Assembly: GCF_030381805.1 (NCBI RefSeq)
Contig: NZ_JAUDRH010000004.1
Coordinates: forward strand, 62,001-126,000
Source of the DNA: Chlorogloeopsis sp. ULAP01
GTDB taxonomy: Bacteria > Cyanobacteriota > Cyanobacteriia > Cyanobacteriales > Nostocaceae
Direction of reading: 5' to 3'
Length of the DNA stretch: 64,000 nt
The position numbers and the translations under genes are program-made. This document shows, one piece after another, positions 33,175 to 41,846 of the stretch; position 1 is the stretch's first letter; each line of letters opens with the position of its first letter. The notes under the pieces are model-generated. The model searched no databases. It saw only the letters and a list, made by a program, of their open reading frames with translations, and had not been told where the DNA came from.

Positions 33175-33297
33175 TTAAATAAATAACTGACTCAGTCGTT
33201 TTAAAATTCTCAAAACCGTGTACAAATCATGACTGCGTTTGAGGGTATATTCATCAGATAATTCATAAACAGGCTGTTCTTGCTGAACCATTTTCAT
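33175..33297 (-). CDS. Possible 40-residue small protein
   Basis: A short frame from ATG 33295-33297 to TAA 33175-33177 reads MKMVQQEQPVYELSDEY then TLKRSHDLYTVLRILKRLSQ, an acidic start and a basic amphipathic helix. It lies in the gap upstream of rsmG on the same strand. The composition is protein-like, but there is no Shine-Dalgarno and I recognise no family. It could be a real small gene or chance. Confidence 0.35.
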   Translation of the reverse strand: MKMVQQEQPVYELSDEYTLKRSHDLYTVLRILKRLSQLFI

Positions 33298-33521
33298 AAA
33301 AATAAAATTACTACTATTTGTCACCAATCCAAAAAAAGGCCCAAATCAGATGAGAGAAGCAAGTAGAAATGGTAGCATAAATGACCTAGCTTAACGGAAA
33401 AACTGAAAAACGGAAGATTTCAAACGGTTGTGTGGCATATAATCACCAGATGTTTAAGCAAATAGTGGATTTAGTGCAAGCATACAGCCAGCCAAAATAT
33501 TTTGGGTAAGAATTCAAGTAA

Positions 33522-35165
33522 ATGCAAATAGCTCAGAAATTGTTAGCGCAAAAAACTAATTTGTCAGTATTTTTTTTGCTGTTTGGGGGACTGCTGTTTC
33601 GAGGCTTCCTTGCTTTCTGGCTTTACCCTACCTTTGATGAAGCTTACTACTATCTTTACAGCCTGCATCTGGACTGGAGTTATTTCGATCATCCAGTTCT
33701 GGTTGCACTCACAACTGGTTTTGGACCGTGGTTGACTGGAGATGTATCCCAATTCACGATTCGCCTGGGAGCGCTGATTTTGTACACAGGCAGTTTGGTG
33801 CTATTGTATCTGGCTAGCAAAAGACTATTTTCTGACAAGGCTGCCAACCTAACATTGGCGATCGCTACCATAAGTCCAATTTTTCTAGTTGGCTTTGGCA
33901 TCCTCAGCCTACCTGACAGCCCACTGATGTTTTTTTGGTCAGCCAGTTTATATTGTGCAGCCAATGAATTTTTTCGGCAGCCTCGAACTCAAAAGCAAAG
34001 CCTTGTGAAGTATGTCCCTAGTTATCGCTTAAGCTACCTTGGTATCCTAGTTGGATTAGCCTGCCTAAGCAAATATCACGGTTTTATTTTGGGTCTGGGG
34101 CTAATTGGTTTTTGTTTAACAAGTCCACCTCATCGCTGTGTAGTCCGCTCTCCTTGGGCATGGTTAGGATTAGGTTTATTTGTCATAACTATCTTGCCAA
34201 TATTGTTTTGGAATATGCAGCATAATTGGGTGTCCTTTAGTTTTCAATCACAGCGAGCGGTACCCAAAAGCGGCTACAATCTGCTGAGTGTAGGAGCCGT
34301 CAGTTTAGCTGGAGTAGTTTACCTGTTCCCAACCATTGGATTACCGCTGTGGTGGGTGAGTTTGCAATCAGCCCTGGCTCGAATAACTCAACTTTTTTCT
34401 AGGAAATCACCAAACTATGGGAGAGATTTAGAGGCTTGTGAACTATTGATTTTATGGGTTTCTCTGCCCCTGATTTTGGGATTTACAGTCCTGGGGGGAT
34501 ATCGGCAAATTTTGCCAGCTTGGCCGATGCCAGGATTTTGGGGAATTACTTTACTCTTAGGACAACGGGCAGTCATCTGGGAGCAGCAATCCCGACTTCG
34601 GGTGCGGCGATGGCTTTTAGGTTCAGGGATTATGGTTGCCACCATTTTATTTATTCTTCTGCTCCAAGTGACAGCAGGAATATTACAAAAGCCCAGCCAA
34701 TACGCTTTGATGGGAGGGTTTTTACCCCCCAAAGACGATCCCTCTACAGAATTAATTGATATTCAGCAACTACGGCGCGGCTTTGCTGAATCTCCTGTCC
34801 TGCGTGCGGCGTTAGAGAACTCTAACTTTATATTCACCAATCGCTATTACCTGGGTGGGCCGATTGCCATGTCCCTTAGACCTCTAGCTCAAATACCGAT
34901 TACTTGTTTTGACATTGGTAAAGATTTACGTGGCTTTGCTTTTTGGTCAAGGGCCGATCAATGGTTGGGAAAAGATGCTCTGTATATCACTACTGCCTCT
35001 TTTAATCACAGAAAAGACTTGATGGCTAGCTATCGAACTTACTTTAGCAGCCTAATTGAGCTCGAAACAGTATCGATTCGACGAGGTGGTGTAGTTACCA
35101 ACGTCATTTATATTTATCAGGCTAAGAAACTCCTCAAGCCCTATCCCCGTTCTTACGGGATTTGA
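33522..35165 (+). CDS. Glycosyltransferase family 39-type membrane protein (ArnT/PMT-like)
   Basis: 547 residues, with ten or more membrane segments. The first external loop has the GT-C signature FDEAYYYLYSLHLDWSYFDH, where Asp/Glu serve in catalysis in ArnT/PMT enzymes, followed by HPVLVAL. GT-C enzymes use polyprenyl-phosphate sugars to glycosylate lipids or proteins on the outer face of the membrane. Sugar and acceptor are unknown. Followed by a structured GC-rich element at 35201-35254 and heptamer repeats. A second GT-C-like gene lies at 37358. Confidence 0.88.
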   Translation: MQIAQKLLAQKTNLSVFFLLFGGLLFRGFLAFWLYPTFDEAYYYLYSLHLDWSYFDHPVLVALTTGFGPWLTGDVSQFTIRLGALILYTGSLVLLYLASKRLFSDKAANLTLAIATISPIFLVGFGILSLPDSPLMFFWSASLYCAANEFFRQPRTQKQSLVKYVPSYRLSYLGILVGLACLSKYHGFILGLGLIGFCLTSPPHRCVVRSPWAWLGLGLFVITILPILFWNMQHNWVSFSFQSQRAVPKSGYNLLSVGAVSLAGVVYLFPTIGLPLWWVSLQSALARITQLFSRKSPNYGRDLEACELLILWVSLPLILGFTVLGGYRQILPAWPMPGFWGITLLLGQRAVIWEQQSRLRVRRWLLGSGIMVATILFILLLQVTAGILQKPSQYALMGGFLPPKDDPSTELIDIQQLRRGFAESPVLRAALENSNFIFTNRYYLGGPIAMSLRPLAQIPITCFDIGKDLRGFAFWSRADQWLGKDALYITTASFNHRKDLMASYRTYFSSLIELETVSIRRGGVVTNVIYIYQAKKLLKPYPRSYGI

Positions 35166-35200
35166 CGAGGAGTTGATTGTGGTTTGTTTATCAACAGGTA

Positions 35201-35254
35201 GCGGCGAGGAGTCCCCCACTGATCGCCCACCTTTAGGTGGGGGAGGAACGCCGC
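35201..35254. other. GC-rich structured element resembling an IS200/IS605 right end
   Basis: Outer stem GCGGCG (35201-35206) / CGCCGC (35249-35254), inner stem CCCACCTTTAGGTGGG, and the motif GGGAGGAAC before the closing strand. The same layout and motif recur at 54369-54426. It looks like the conserved 3' structure of TnpB-type transposons (omega-RNA scaffold), with no tnpB here. The rest of the 35166-35459 gap is GGGTACT/CCAGTAC heptamer repeat. Confidence 0.4.
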
Positions 35255-35459
35255 TCCCGGTACTGGGTACTGGGTACTGGGGGAGGTTGCAAAATTTGGG
35301 AGGGGTTTAAAGCCCCTTCCATAATTTTTCCGCTTTCCACCCAATTCCCAGTCACGAGTACCCAGTCCCCAGTCCCTTTTACCTGTTAGAAATTTGGATT
35401 AGCGATTCAACTTCTTCTTACCCACACCTTTGGGTTATTACCTCTACCTCAGTTTCTAG

Positions 35460-36629
35460 TTAAGATCGCGTGACTCGCCTCAATAAAAATATACCTACTC
35501 CCAAAAACACAAAGTTGGGCAACCAAGCTCCCATAAAGGGAGAAAGGATTTTTGCCTGTGCCATAGCACCAGTAATAAAATAGAACAAATAATAAGTAAA
35601 TATCACTATAACGCTGACACCAAAACTTGTGCCTCGCCCAGTCCGTTGGGGTATGCTTCCCATCGCCGCACCAACTAAACCAAAAACCACACAGATAAAA
35701 GGCAAAGAAAATTTTTGTTGAATCCGCACTTGGAGTTTGCGAATCTTTTGCTCATCACCACCGAGACGTTCTAATTCCAATTGTTCTAGCGATTGGATAA
35801 TGTTCATCTCACCGTAGTCACGGCTTCTTTGTGCCACATCTAATGCTGTGCGGGGTAGTTTAAGCTGTTGTTTTTCAAACCTGACAATATTGCGATAAGA
35901 GCGATCGGGGGCGATTAAATAGATAGTACCGTTGTAGAAATCCCAGACACTTTGAGTTGGATTCCATTGAGATGATTCAGCCACAACAATTTGATTGAGA
36001 CCTTCTTGCGATCGATCGATAATAGTCAAGCCTTTCATCTGTTTACCATCAAACTTGTCGGCGTAAAACAAGCGTGTCAAAACCTTTTCCTTGTCACCAT
36101 CATTCTGCTGAACGTACCGATATTCTGGATAAAAAATATTTTCCTGCTTAAATGTTGGCTTATCTGACTTCAACACTTTGTCTAGAGTTAGAGATGCTTG
36201 ATAATTAGCTGCTGGTACAATCTGCTCGTTAAATACAAACGTTAATACTGTCACTAAAAAACTCATGATTACAGCAGTCAACACCATGCGATAAGTGCTG
36301 ACCCCACAACCACGTAGGGCAATTAACTCACTCTCGCTAGATAGACGACTGTAAGTCATCAGAGTAGCAAGGAGCGTGGACATAGGCAAAGCTAAAACAG
36401 CAAACTCAGGAAATTTCAATAAAAAAACTTTCAAGGCAATGCCTATTGGTAGCCCTGATTCTATTATTTTCCTGACTAGGTCAAAAGCAGTGTCGATTGT
36501 AACACCGATGGAAGAAAAAGCCCCAACACCAAATAAAAATGGTGGCAGTAGTTCGCTAGCCAAGTAGCGATCCATTATGGAAAATGGCAGCAGCGAATTG
36601 AGGGTATAGAAAAATTTGTATTTAGCCAT
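35460..36629 (-). CDS. LptF/LptG-family permease
   Basis: 389 residues. Three N-terminal membrane segments (about 20-120), a periplasmic jelly-roll-like domain (about 135-290) and three C-terminal segments (300-385), the YjgP/YjgQ layout. MDRYLASELLPPFLFGV is the conserved start, so Met19 may be the true start instead of the upstream ATG. With LptB it extracts lipopolysaccharide or glycolipid from the inner membrane. Cyanobacteria often have one LptF/G-like protein, so it may form a homodimer. Near other envelope genes. Confidence 0.9.
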   Translation of the reverse strand: MAKYKFFYTLNSLLPFSIMDRYLASELLPPFLFGVGAFSSIGVTIDTAFDLVRKIIESGLPIGIALKVFLLKFPEFAVLALPMSTLLATLMTYSRLSSESELIALRGCGVSTYRMVLTAVIMSFLVTVLTFVFNEQIVPAANYQASLTLDKVLKSDKPTFKQENIFYPEYRYVQQNDGDKEKVLTRLFYADKFDGKQMKGLTIIDRSQEGLNQIVVAESSQWNPTQSVWDFYNGTIYLIAPDRSYRNIVRFEKQQLKLPRTALDVAQRSRDYGEMNIIQSLEQLELERLGGDEQKIRKLQVRIQQKFSLPFICVVFGLVGAAMGSIPQRTGRGTSFGVSVIVIFTYYLFYFITGAMAQAKILSPFMGAWLPNFVFLGVGIFLLRRVTRS

Positions 36630-36744
36630 TAGTTAATAACTTTTCTCCAGGCTAATCATCGAGATGTTGGAACAAAAAGTTCCCCCTCATCAGCAAACAA
36701 GTAATCCCAAAGTTGTCAAAAAACTCGCTCCCAGTTTTTGTCCA

Positions 36745-36990
36745 AAAAGCTAATCCTTGTTTTTTGTCGTTTACTTTAGCAATCACTATCTTTTTTAGCA
36801 AATACTATCTGTTCTACTTGATAAAAGTTATGGTTAACAAAATCACATTGACAAATTTAAATTATTTCGTGACTGCGCTGACCATTATAAATATATTCTC
36901 TAAGCAGTCCAAATAGCGAATATAAGTTAATTATGCTTGAATTTCTTCTTGCAACTCGTGCTTGCAGGCTTCTAAACTAAATTAGTCATA
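36745..36990 (-). pseudogene. Decayed Nudix hydrolase copy
   Basis: This stretch aligns almost end to end with the antisense of the Nudix gene at about 44395-44625: shared runs include TTTTTTGTCGTT, AGCAAATACTATCT, ACTTGATAAAA, GACCATTATAAAT, CAAATAGCGAATAT, TTGAATTTCTTCTT and GGCTTCTAAACTA. Several single-base indels and an internal insertion break the frame, and the Nudix-box end and the N-terminus are missing. A pseudogene fragment, duplicated or transposed from the 44-kb locus, and the main content of the 36630-37357 gap. Confidence 0.85.
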
Positions 36991-37357
36991 AAATTTATCA
37001 ATAGTTAAGTAAGTAGGTTAAGTAAGTATATGAGTAGGGAAACATGGTAATTTGTTGGCCCAACTGTAGATGCGATTTGAAGAGCCACAAAAACTACCTG
37101 CCTACGGTTGTGTTTCTACTGGTACTTTGTAGGTAAAATTTGCCCCTTGAGGGAACAATATCTGATTTTGAAGCGATCGCGTTTGATAGCGGTTTATTTA
37201 TTTCCCTCCCGGCAGTAGATAATAGGTATTTGCCAGTAGGTAGCTTTTTGTGCCAATGCTGCCAAATGGGACTGGGTTAATCCTCTAGGCTTTGCGAATG
37301 CGCTCTTGCGTTATTGCTAGCAGGCGTCACCAATTTAGAAACACAACCTCCTAGCTT
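36991..37357. other. Intergenic region upstream of the 929-residue gene
   Basis: Contains short AAGTAAGTA repeats near 37010-37030 and a GC-richer segment (about 37290-37330, TTTGCGAATGCGCTCTTGCG) like other small dispersed repeats in the window. No gene supported. It should hold the promoter of the 37358 gene. Confidence 0.5.
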
Positions 37358-40147
37358 ATGAGTCATCAAAAATATCCAAGCAAAGGCTGCAAAAATTTAC
37401 TGATATTGGGCATTATTTGGTTATTAGGTGCAGTATGCGATCGCATCTGGTTCGCCTTAGATCGCTCCATTCCAGCTTGGGATCAGGCAGATTATTTAAC
37501 TGGTACGTTGAATTATTGGCAAGCGCTGCAAAACCCTCAATGGTGGGATAGCGAGTGGTGGCAAAGTTTTTGGACGATTTCTTCTAAAATACCGCCTTTA
37601 ACTTACATTCTTGCAGCTGTTGTACAGAATATATTTGGCACTGGCCCCGATCAAGCTGCACTAGTAATGTTGTTATTCAGTGCAATTTTACTAGGCTCAG
37701 TCTATGGATTAGGCACAGCCTTGTTTAACAGTACTGTAGGCTTATGGGCAGCTGCACTCTGCCAAGTCATCCCCGCTCTTTATGTATTACGTCTAAATTT
37801 TCTCCTTGATTATCCTCTAACATCTGCTGTCACCTTCAGTTTTTTTTGCTTCACGCTTTGGCAAGTCACACTTAAGAAGGCAGAAGGCAGTCCCTATGAA
37901 CTTCGTACACCACCAAGTATGAAAGAGGATTCTTTCCCCTACACCCCTAAACCCTTATACCCCTACACCCTCTTTCAAGTCAGAGGGCAGAAGGCAGAAG
38001 GAAATAGCGACAAGGAGACAAGGAGACAAGGAGTTGAGGGAGGTGAGGAATTGATAAGAGTAAATTCTTCCCCATCCTCCCCATCTTCCCTATCTCCCTC
38101 ATCTGTTGCTCCCCCTCCTCTCCTCCTGGCAGCAGTGTTTGGTTTATCTTTGGGTTTGGCCTTATTGGTAAAGCAAACGGCGTTATTCTTTCTATTCACA
38201 CCGATCGCATGGGTTGGGTTGACCTCACTTCGTCAACGCCGTTGGGGACAACTGGCGCAGTTGCTTGGCGCTTTATTATTATCAACCTTGGTATTTGCTC
38301 CTTGGTATCGTGCCAATTGGTTAATTATTCTCACTTCTGGCAAACGGGCAACGATAGATTCTGCCATTGCTGAAGACGATCCACCTTTAAATACGCTGGA
38401 AGCCTGGACTTATTACTGGCATCAATTGCCCGCTCAAGTTTCTTGGCCGTTATTACTTATACCAATATTTGCTTTACTACTTTATTGGGGACTGACTGCG
38501 GTAGATGAGGCGGAGAAAGAAAAATTCCCCGTGTCCCCGCGTCCCCGTGTCCCCGCGTCCTCTTGTTTCCCCGTGTCCCCTGCCTGGAGCCTGAAATGGT
38601 TGGCAATATTTTGGATAGGCGCTTATTTACTGTCATCACTAAACCCAAATAAAGATGACCGTTATGTATTGCCTTATTTACCAGTACTAACAGTAGTTTT
38701 AGCATATGGGTTAACTCGTCTTCGTAGTTTGTGGGGACAGCGGATTCGTTGGGGTACTTTTGGTTTAGCAGTGCTTTTAATGTTGTTCAACCTATTTCCC
38801 ATTGGAGGATTTATTGGTAATGGCATTACACTTGCTTTGAGTCCAAATGCCCGGCAGTTCCCTAATATGAAAGAAGAGTTACCACTGCCCCAAGTAATAG
38901 CCCAAATCGTTGAAACAGAACCATATTTGCGTTCTACTTTGGGAGTGTTACCATCAACGAAAAAAATTAATCAACACAATTTGAATTATTATGGAAGGCT
39001 GGCAAATTTCCAAGTTTACGGTAGACAGGTAGGAGTCAAAAAGAAGTTTGTCCAACAGGATGCGCGATCGCTTTCGTGGTTTCTAAGCAAAAGTGGCAAA
39101 CAAGGTTCAGTCCCGAAAGCTCAAGCTCTGATGGTTAAAACTGTCGAGGAAGATGGTAATTTTCAACTTCACAAAACTTGGAATTCCGGTGGCACCACTC
39201 TCAAGCTTTATCATCAAAAAACACCGCCAGTAGAAGTCAAACAGATTTCTCAACAACCACAAGCTCAGATTGCTTTGTTACAAGTGACGGTACCGGAAAA
39301 AGCCCCACCACAAGTGCCAGTACCCGTAACTTATGAGTGGAATGGTTCTTGGGAAGAATTGCAAAACGGTATCGTGTTGTTAACTTGGCGAAACCTCTCC
39401 GAGCGGGAAAGGAGGGAACTTGCAGGGGAGAAATTATGGATACACGATCACGGTATCGGCATGGGAAATTTACATGCAGGCGCAAACAAACCTCAAGGTA
39501 CATTCCGAGTTATTGAAAGATTAGCAATGCTACCACCTGCTGATGTGACGCCAGGAAATTACACTTTAGAAGCGATGTACCTTAACCGTGTTTCTGGGGA
39601 AACTTATTCAATCCCTGTACCAAAAATAACTCTGCAAGTTGAGCCAGAAGCAGTCCCGACAAGTGCGCCAGAGTTGGATTTACTTACACAATTACGTGTA
39701 TTGGCGGCAACTTTACCAAAGGGTACAAAGGCATTAGAGCAATTGTTTGCAGAAATTGGACGTATCAATCAATACGACCCCATCCAAGATTATTTAGAAC
39801 AAGCGCGATTGAGTTTAGAATATCGATTGCAACAGGATTCGCAAAATCGTGATTGGGCTTATGCTTTGGCTTTAGCAAACGTGTTGCAAAAAAGAGTCAG
39901 TGGTGCGATCGCTGCCCTAGAACAAGTAACTCAATTAGACTCAGAAAATCCTTACGCTTGGGCATATTTAGCATTTGTCCAACTCTATAACTGGCAGCCA
40001 AGAGCAGCGGAAAAATCTCTGCAACCGAGTTTGACTAAAAATCCTGATTCACAGGAGATTCAAGCATTGAATGGAGTAGCTGCGCTCATGCAAGGAAAAG
40101 TAATTCAAGCATGGCAGATTTACCAGAGGCTAGGGACTGGGGATTAG
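37358..40147 (+). CDS. GT-C-like membrane glycosyltransferase with C-terminal TPR region
   Basis: 929 residues. About nine to eleven membrane segments (residues 10-500), an N-terminal loop DRSIPAWDQADYLTG with the Asp residues expected of a GT39-type fold, a soluble beta-rich region (about 520-770) and TPR-like helices (about 800-925, LANVLQKRVSGAIAALEQV). Two hydrophilic low-complexity inserts (about 173-248 and 386-408) interrupt membrane-loop regions; they read like intergenic repeats in frame. Substrate unknown; probably transfers a sugar to a lipid or protein at the membrane. Confidence 0.8.
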   Translation: MSHQKYPSKGCKNLLILGIIWLLGAVCDRIWFALDRSIPAWDQADYLTGTLNYWQALQNPQWWDSEWWQSFWTISSKIPPLTYILAAVVQNIFGTGPDQAALVMLLFSAILLGSVYGLGTALFNSTVGLWAAALCQVIPALYVLRLNFLLDYPLTSAVTFSFFCFTLWQVTLKKAEGSPYELRTPPSMKEDSFPYTPKPLYPYTLFQVRGQKAEGNSDKETRRQGVEGGEELIRVNSSPSSPSSLSPSSVAPPPLLLAAVFGLSLGLALLVKQTALFFLFTPIAWVGLTSLRQRRWGQLAQLLGALLLSTLVFAPWYRANWLIILTSGKRATIDSAIAEDDPPLNTLEAWTYYWHQLPAQVSWPLLLIPIFALLLYWGLTAVDEAEKEKFPVSPRPRVPASSCFPVSPAWSLKWLAIFWIGAYLLSSLNPNKDDRYVLPYLPVLTVVLAYGLTRLRSLWGQRIRWGTFGLAVLLMLFNLFPIGGFIGNGITLALSPNARQFPNMKEELPLPQVIAQIVETEPYLRSTLGVLPSTKKINQHNLNYYGRLANFQVYGRQVGVKKKFVQQDARSLSWFLSKSGKQGSVPKAQALMVKTVEEDGNFQLHKTWNSGGTTLKLYHQKTPPVEVKQISQQPQAQIALLQVTVPEKAPPQVPVPVTYEWNGSWEELQNGIVLLTWRNLSERERRELAGEKLWIHDHGIGMGNLHAGANKPQGTFRVIERLAMLPPADVTPGNYTLEAMYLNRVSGETYSIPVPKITLQVEPEAVPTSAPELDLLTQLRVLAATLPKGTKALEQLFAEIGRINQYDPIQDYLEQARLSLEYRLQQDSQNRDWAYALALANVLQKRVSGAIAALEQVTQLDSENPYAWAYLAFVQLYNWQPRAAEKSLQPSLTKNPDSQEIQALNGVAALMQGKVIQAWQIYQRLGTGD

Positions 40148-40581
40148 GGCATGGGGCATTGGGCATTGGGCATTGGGCATAGGAGTAGAGGAGAGGGGGA
40201 GAAACTGGAACTTTGAGATTAGAAGTTCAACTTTCAGCTTCAGAAGCTCAAACTTCACCCTCAGAAGTTCAACTTTCAGCTTCAGAAGCTCAAACTTCAC
40301 CCTCAGAAGTTCAATATCCTTGTCCCCGTCTCCTCTTCCCAATCCCCAGTACCCAGTACCCAGTCCCCAGTCACCAATCCCCAACCTCGCGGCACATTTT
40401 CGATAATTCCAGCGACTATACCACAGTGGTCAATATCTTGTACTCTGATTTGTGGGGCTGATGGTGTCATGAGTAAAAATACCATGAATTTCTTTGCCGA
40501 TCTGCGGAATGGCTAAAAGTCTCACAACAAAGCATTTTATATTTAGCAACCATTTTTTTCTTTTGCTATTAAAACTCCAAA
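40148..40581. other. Repeat-filled intergenic region
   Basis: GGGCATT heptamers (about 40148-40182), a 42-bp direct repeat (40221-40319) and CCCAGTA heptamers (about 40340-40380). From about 40400 the sequence is unique and leads to the LpxB-like gene. Open frames on both strands across the repeats arise from the period and are not counted as genes. Confidence 0.7.
40221..40319. repeat. 42-bp direct repeat made of two 21-bp halves
   Basis: AGAAGTTCAACTTTCAGC begins at 40221 and again at 40263; a third partial copy begins at 40305. Each 42-bp unit is two related 21-bp halves (AGAAGTTCAAC... and AGAAGCTCAAAC...). Same 21-bp module length as at 2.7 and 5.5 kb. Confidence 0.88.
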
Positions 40582-41799
40582 ATGCCTTCTTCTAAGCGAA
40601 TCTTATTTATTAGTAACGGTCATGGAGAGGATAATCATACCTCTCATGTTATTCAAACTTTGCGCCAATTGTGTCCTGCTCTTGACATGGCAGCAATGCC
40701 AATTGTGGGGGAAGGAAAAGCCTACCGCAGCTTGAACATCCCCATTATTGGCCCAACCCAAAGAATGCCCTCTGGGGGATTCTTCTACATGAGACGCCTC
40801 TATTTGCTCAAAGATTTTCAATCGGGGTTAATAGGGTTAACATGGCGGCAATTACAAGCGGTGTTGCAGTATGCTCCCAACTGCGATTTGATTATGGCTA
40901 CTGGGGATGTCGTCTCTCAGACATTCGCTTACTTAACGAAACGCCCTTTTGTCTCTTTTATCTCTTGTCTTTCTGCCCTCTACGAAGGGCGATTGCGTCT
41001 CAATCCGCTTCTGTGGCACGATCTTAATTCTTCTCGATGTCTGGCAGTTGTAACCAGAGATCCTTATACAGCCCAAGATCTAAACAAACAAGGTTTAACT
41101 AAAGCTCAGTTTGGTGGCATCCCGGCTTTAGATCGGCTTGTGCCTACAGGTAAAAACTTGTACCTCAAACCAGATATTCCCGCGATCGCTCTCTTACCAG
41201 GCTCGCGCATCCCAGAAGCCGTGCGAAATTTCTGTTTGCAGTTGCAACTGGTGTTAGAAATTGCCAAGATCATGCCTGAGCCAGGAGTACAATTTCGTGC
41301 AGCTTTAGTACCAGATTTGATGGCACAACTGGACGATATTGCTAAAACTCAAGGTTGGCAGCTAAATGAAGGCATACTCACTTATTCTCCTGTGGGAAGT
41401 TCTCCTGACACACCACCACTTGCAGAAGTCAGATGTTACTCAGATGCCTTCAGTGACATTGTTTGTGAATCTACCCTCGTCATTGGCATGGCGGGATTGG
41501 CAGTGGATCTAGCAGTAGCGATCGGCAAACCTGTGATCCAAATTCCCGGCGAGGGGCCTCAATTCACCTATCAATTTGCAGAGGCACAAACACGGCTATT
41601 AGGCATTTCTGCCCAAACCATCGGCACTAAGCCCGCAACCCCTGAAATTCTCAAACAAGCGGCTCGACGAGTAGTCGAGACTTTACAAGATGCAGATTAT
41701 CTTGCCAAGTGTCAAGAAAATGGACGCCAGCGATTTGGCGCGCCTGGTGCATCTGAGAGAATTGCCCGCCTTCTGCTAACCTATCTAGGAGAAACTTAG
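40582..41799 (+). CDS. Lipid-A-disaccharide synthase-related protein
   Basis: 405 residues. The N-terminus KRILFISNGHGEDNHTSHVI and the C-terminal VIGMAGLAVDLAVAIGKPVIQIPGEGPQFTYQFAEAQ match the LpxB-related glycosyltransferase-like family of cyanobacteria and plants (TIGR03492 as I recall), which is distinct from true LpxB. GT-B fold expected. The exact reaction is not established. Only 47 bp separate it from the ABC exporter gene downstream, so the two are probably co-transcribed and act in envelope lipid formation or export. Confidence 0.88.
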   Translation: MPSSKRILFISNGHGEDNHTSHVIQTLRQLCPALDMAAMPIVGEGKAYRSLNIPIIGPTQRMPSGGFFYMRRLYLLKDFQSGLIGLTWRQLQAVLQYAPNCDLIMATGDVVSQTFAYLTKRPFVSFISCLSALYEGRLRLNPLLWHDLNSSRCLAVVTRDPYTAQDLNKQGLTKAQFGGIPALDRLVPTGKNLYLKPDIPAIALLPGSRIPEAVRNFCLQLQLVLEIAKIMPEPGVQFRAALVPDLMAQLDDIAKTQGWQLNEGILTYSPVGSSPDTPPLAEVRCYSDAFSDIVCESTLVIGMAGLAVDLAVAIGKPVIQIPGEGPQFTYQFAEAQTRLLGISAQTIGTKPATPEILKQAARRVVETLQDADYLAKCQENGRQRFGAPGASERIARLLLTYLGET

Positions 41800-41846
41800 T
41801 AGAAACTGTTGCACAAGCTACCGAATCTCAATAAAGTAAGGAGAAA

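Noticed and set aside
36713..36916. 67-codon plus-strand open frame
   Set aside because: It is antisense to the decayed Nudix copy and has no independent support.
40130..40485. Several open frames of 60-84 codons on both strands
   Set aside because: Low-complexity translation of heptamer and 42-bp repeats.
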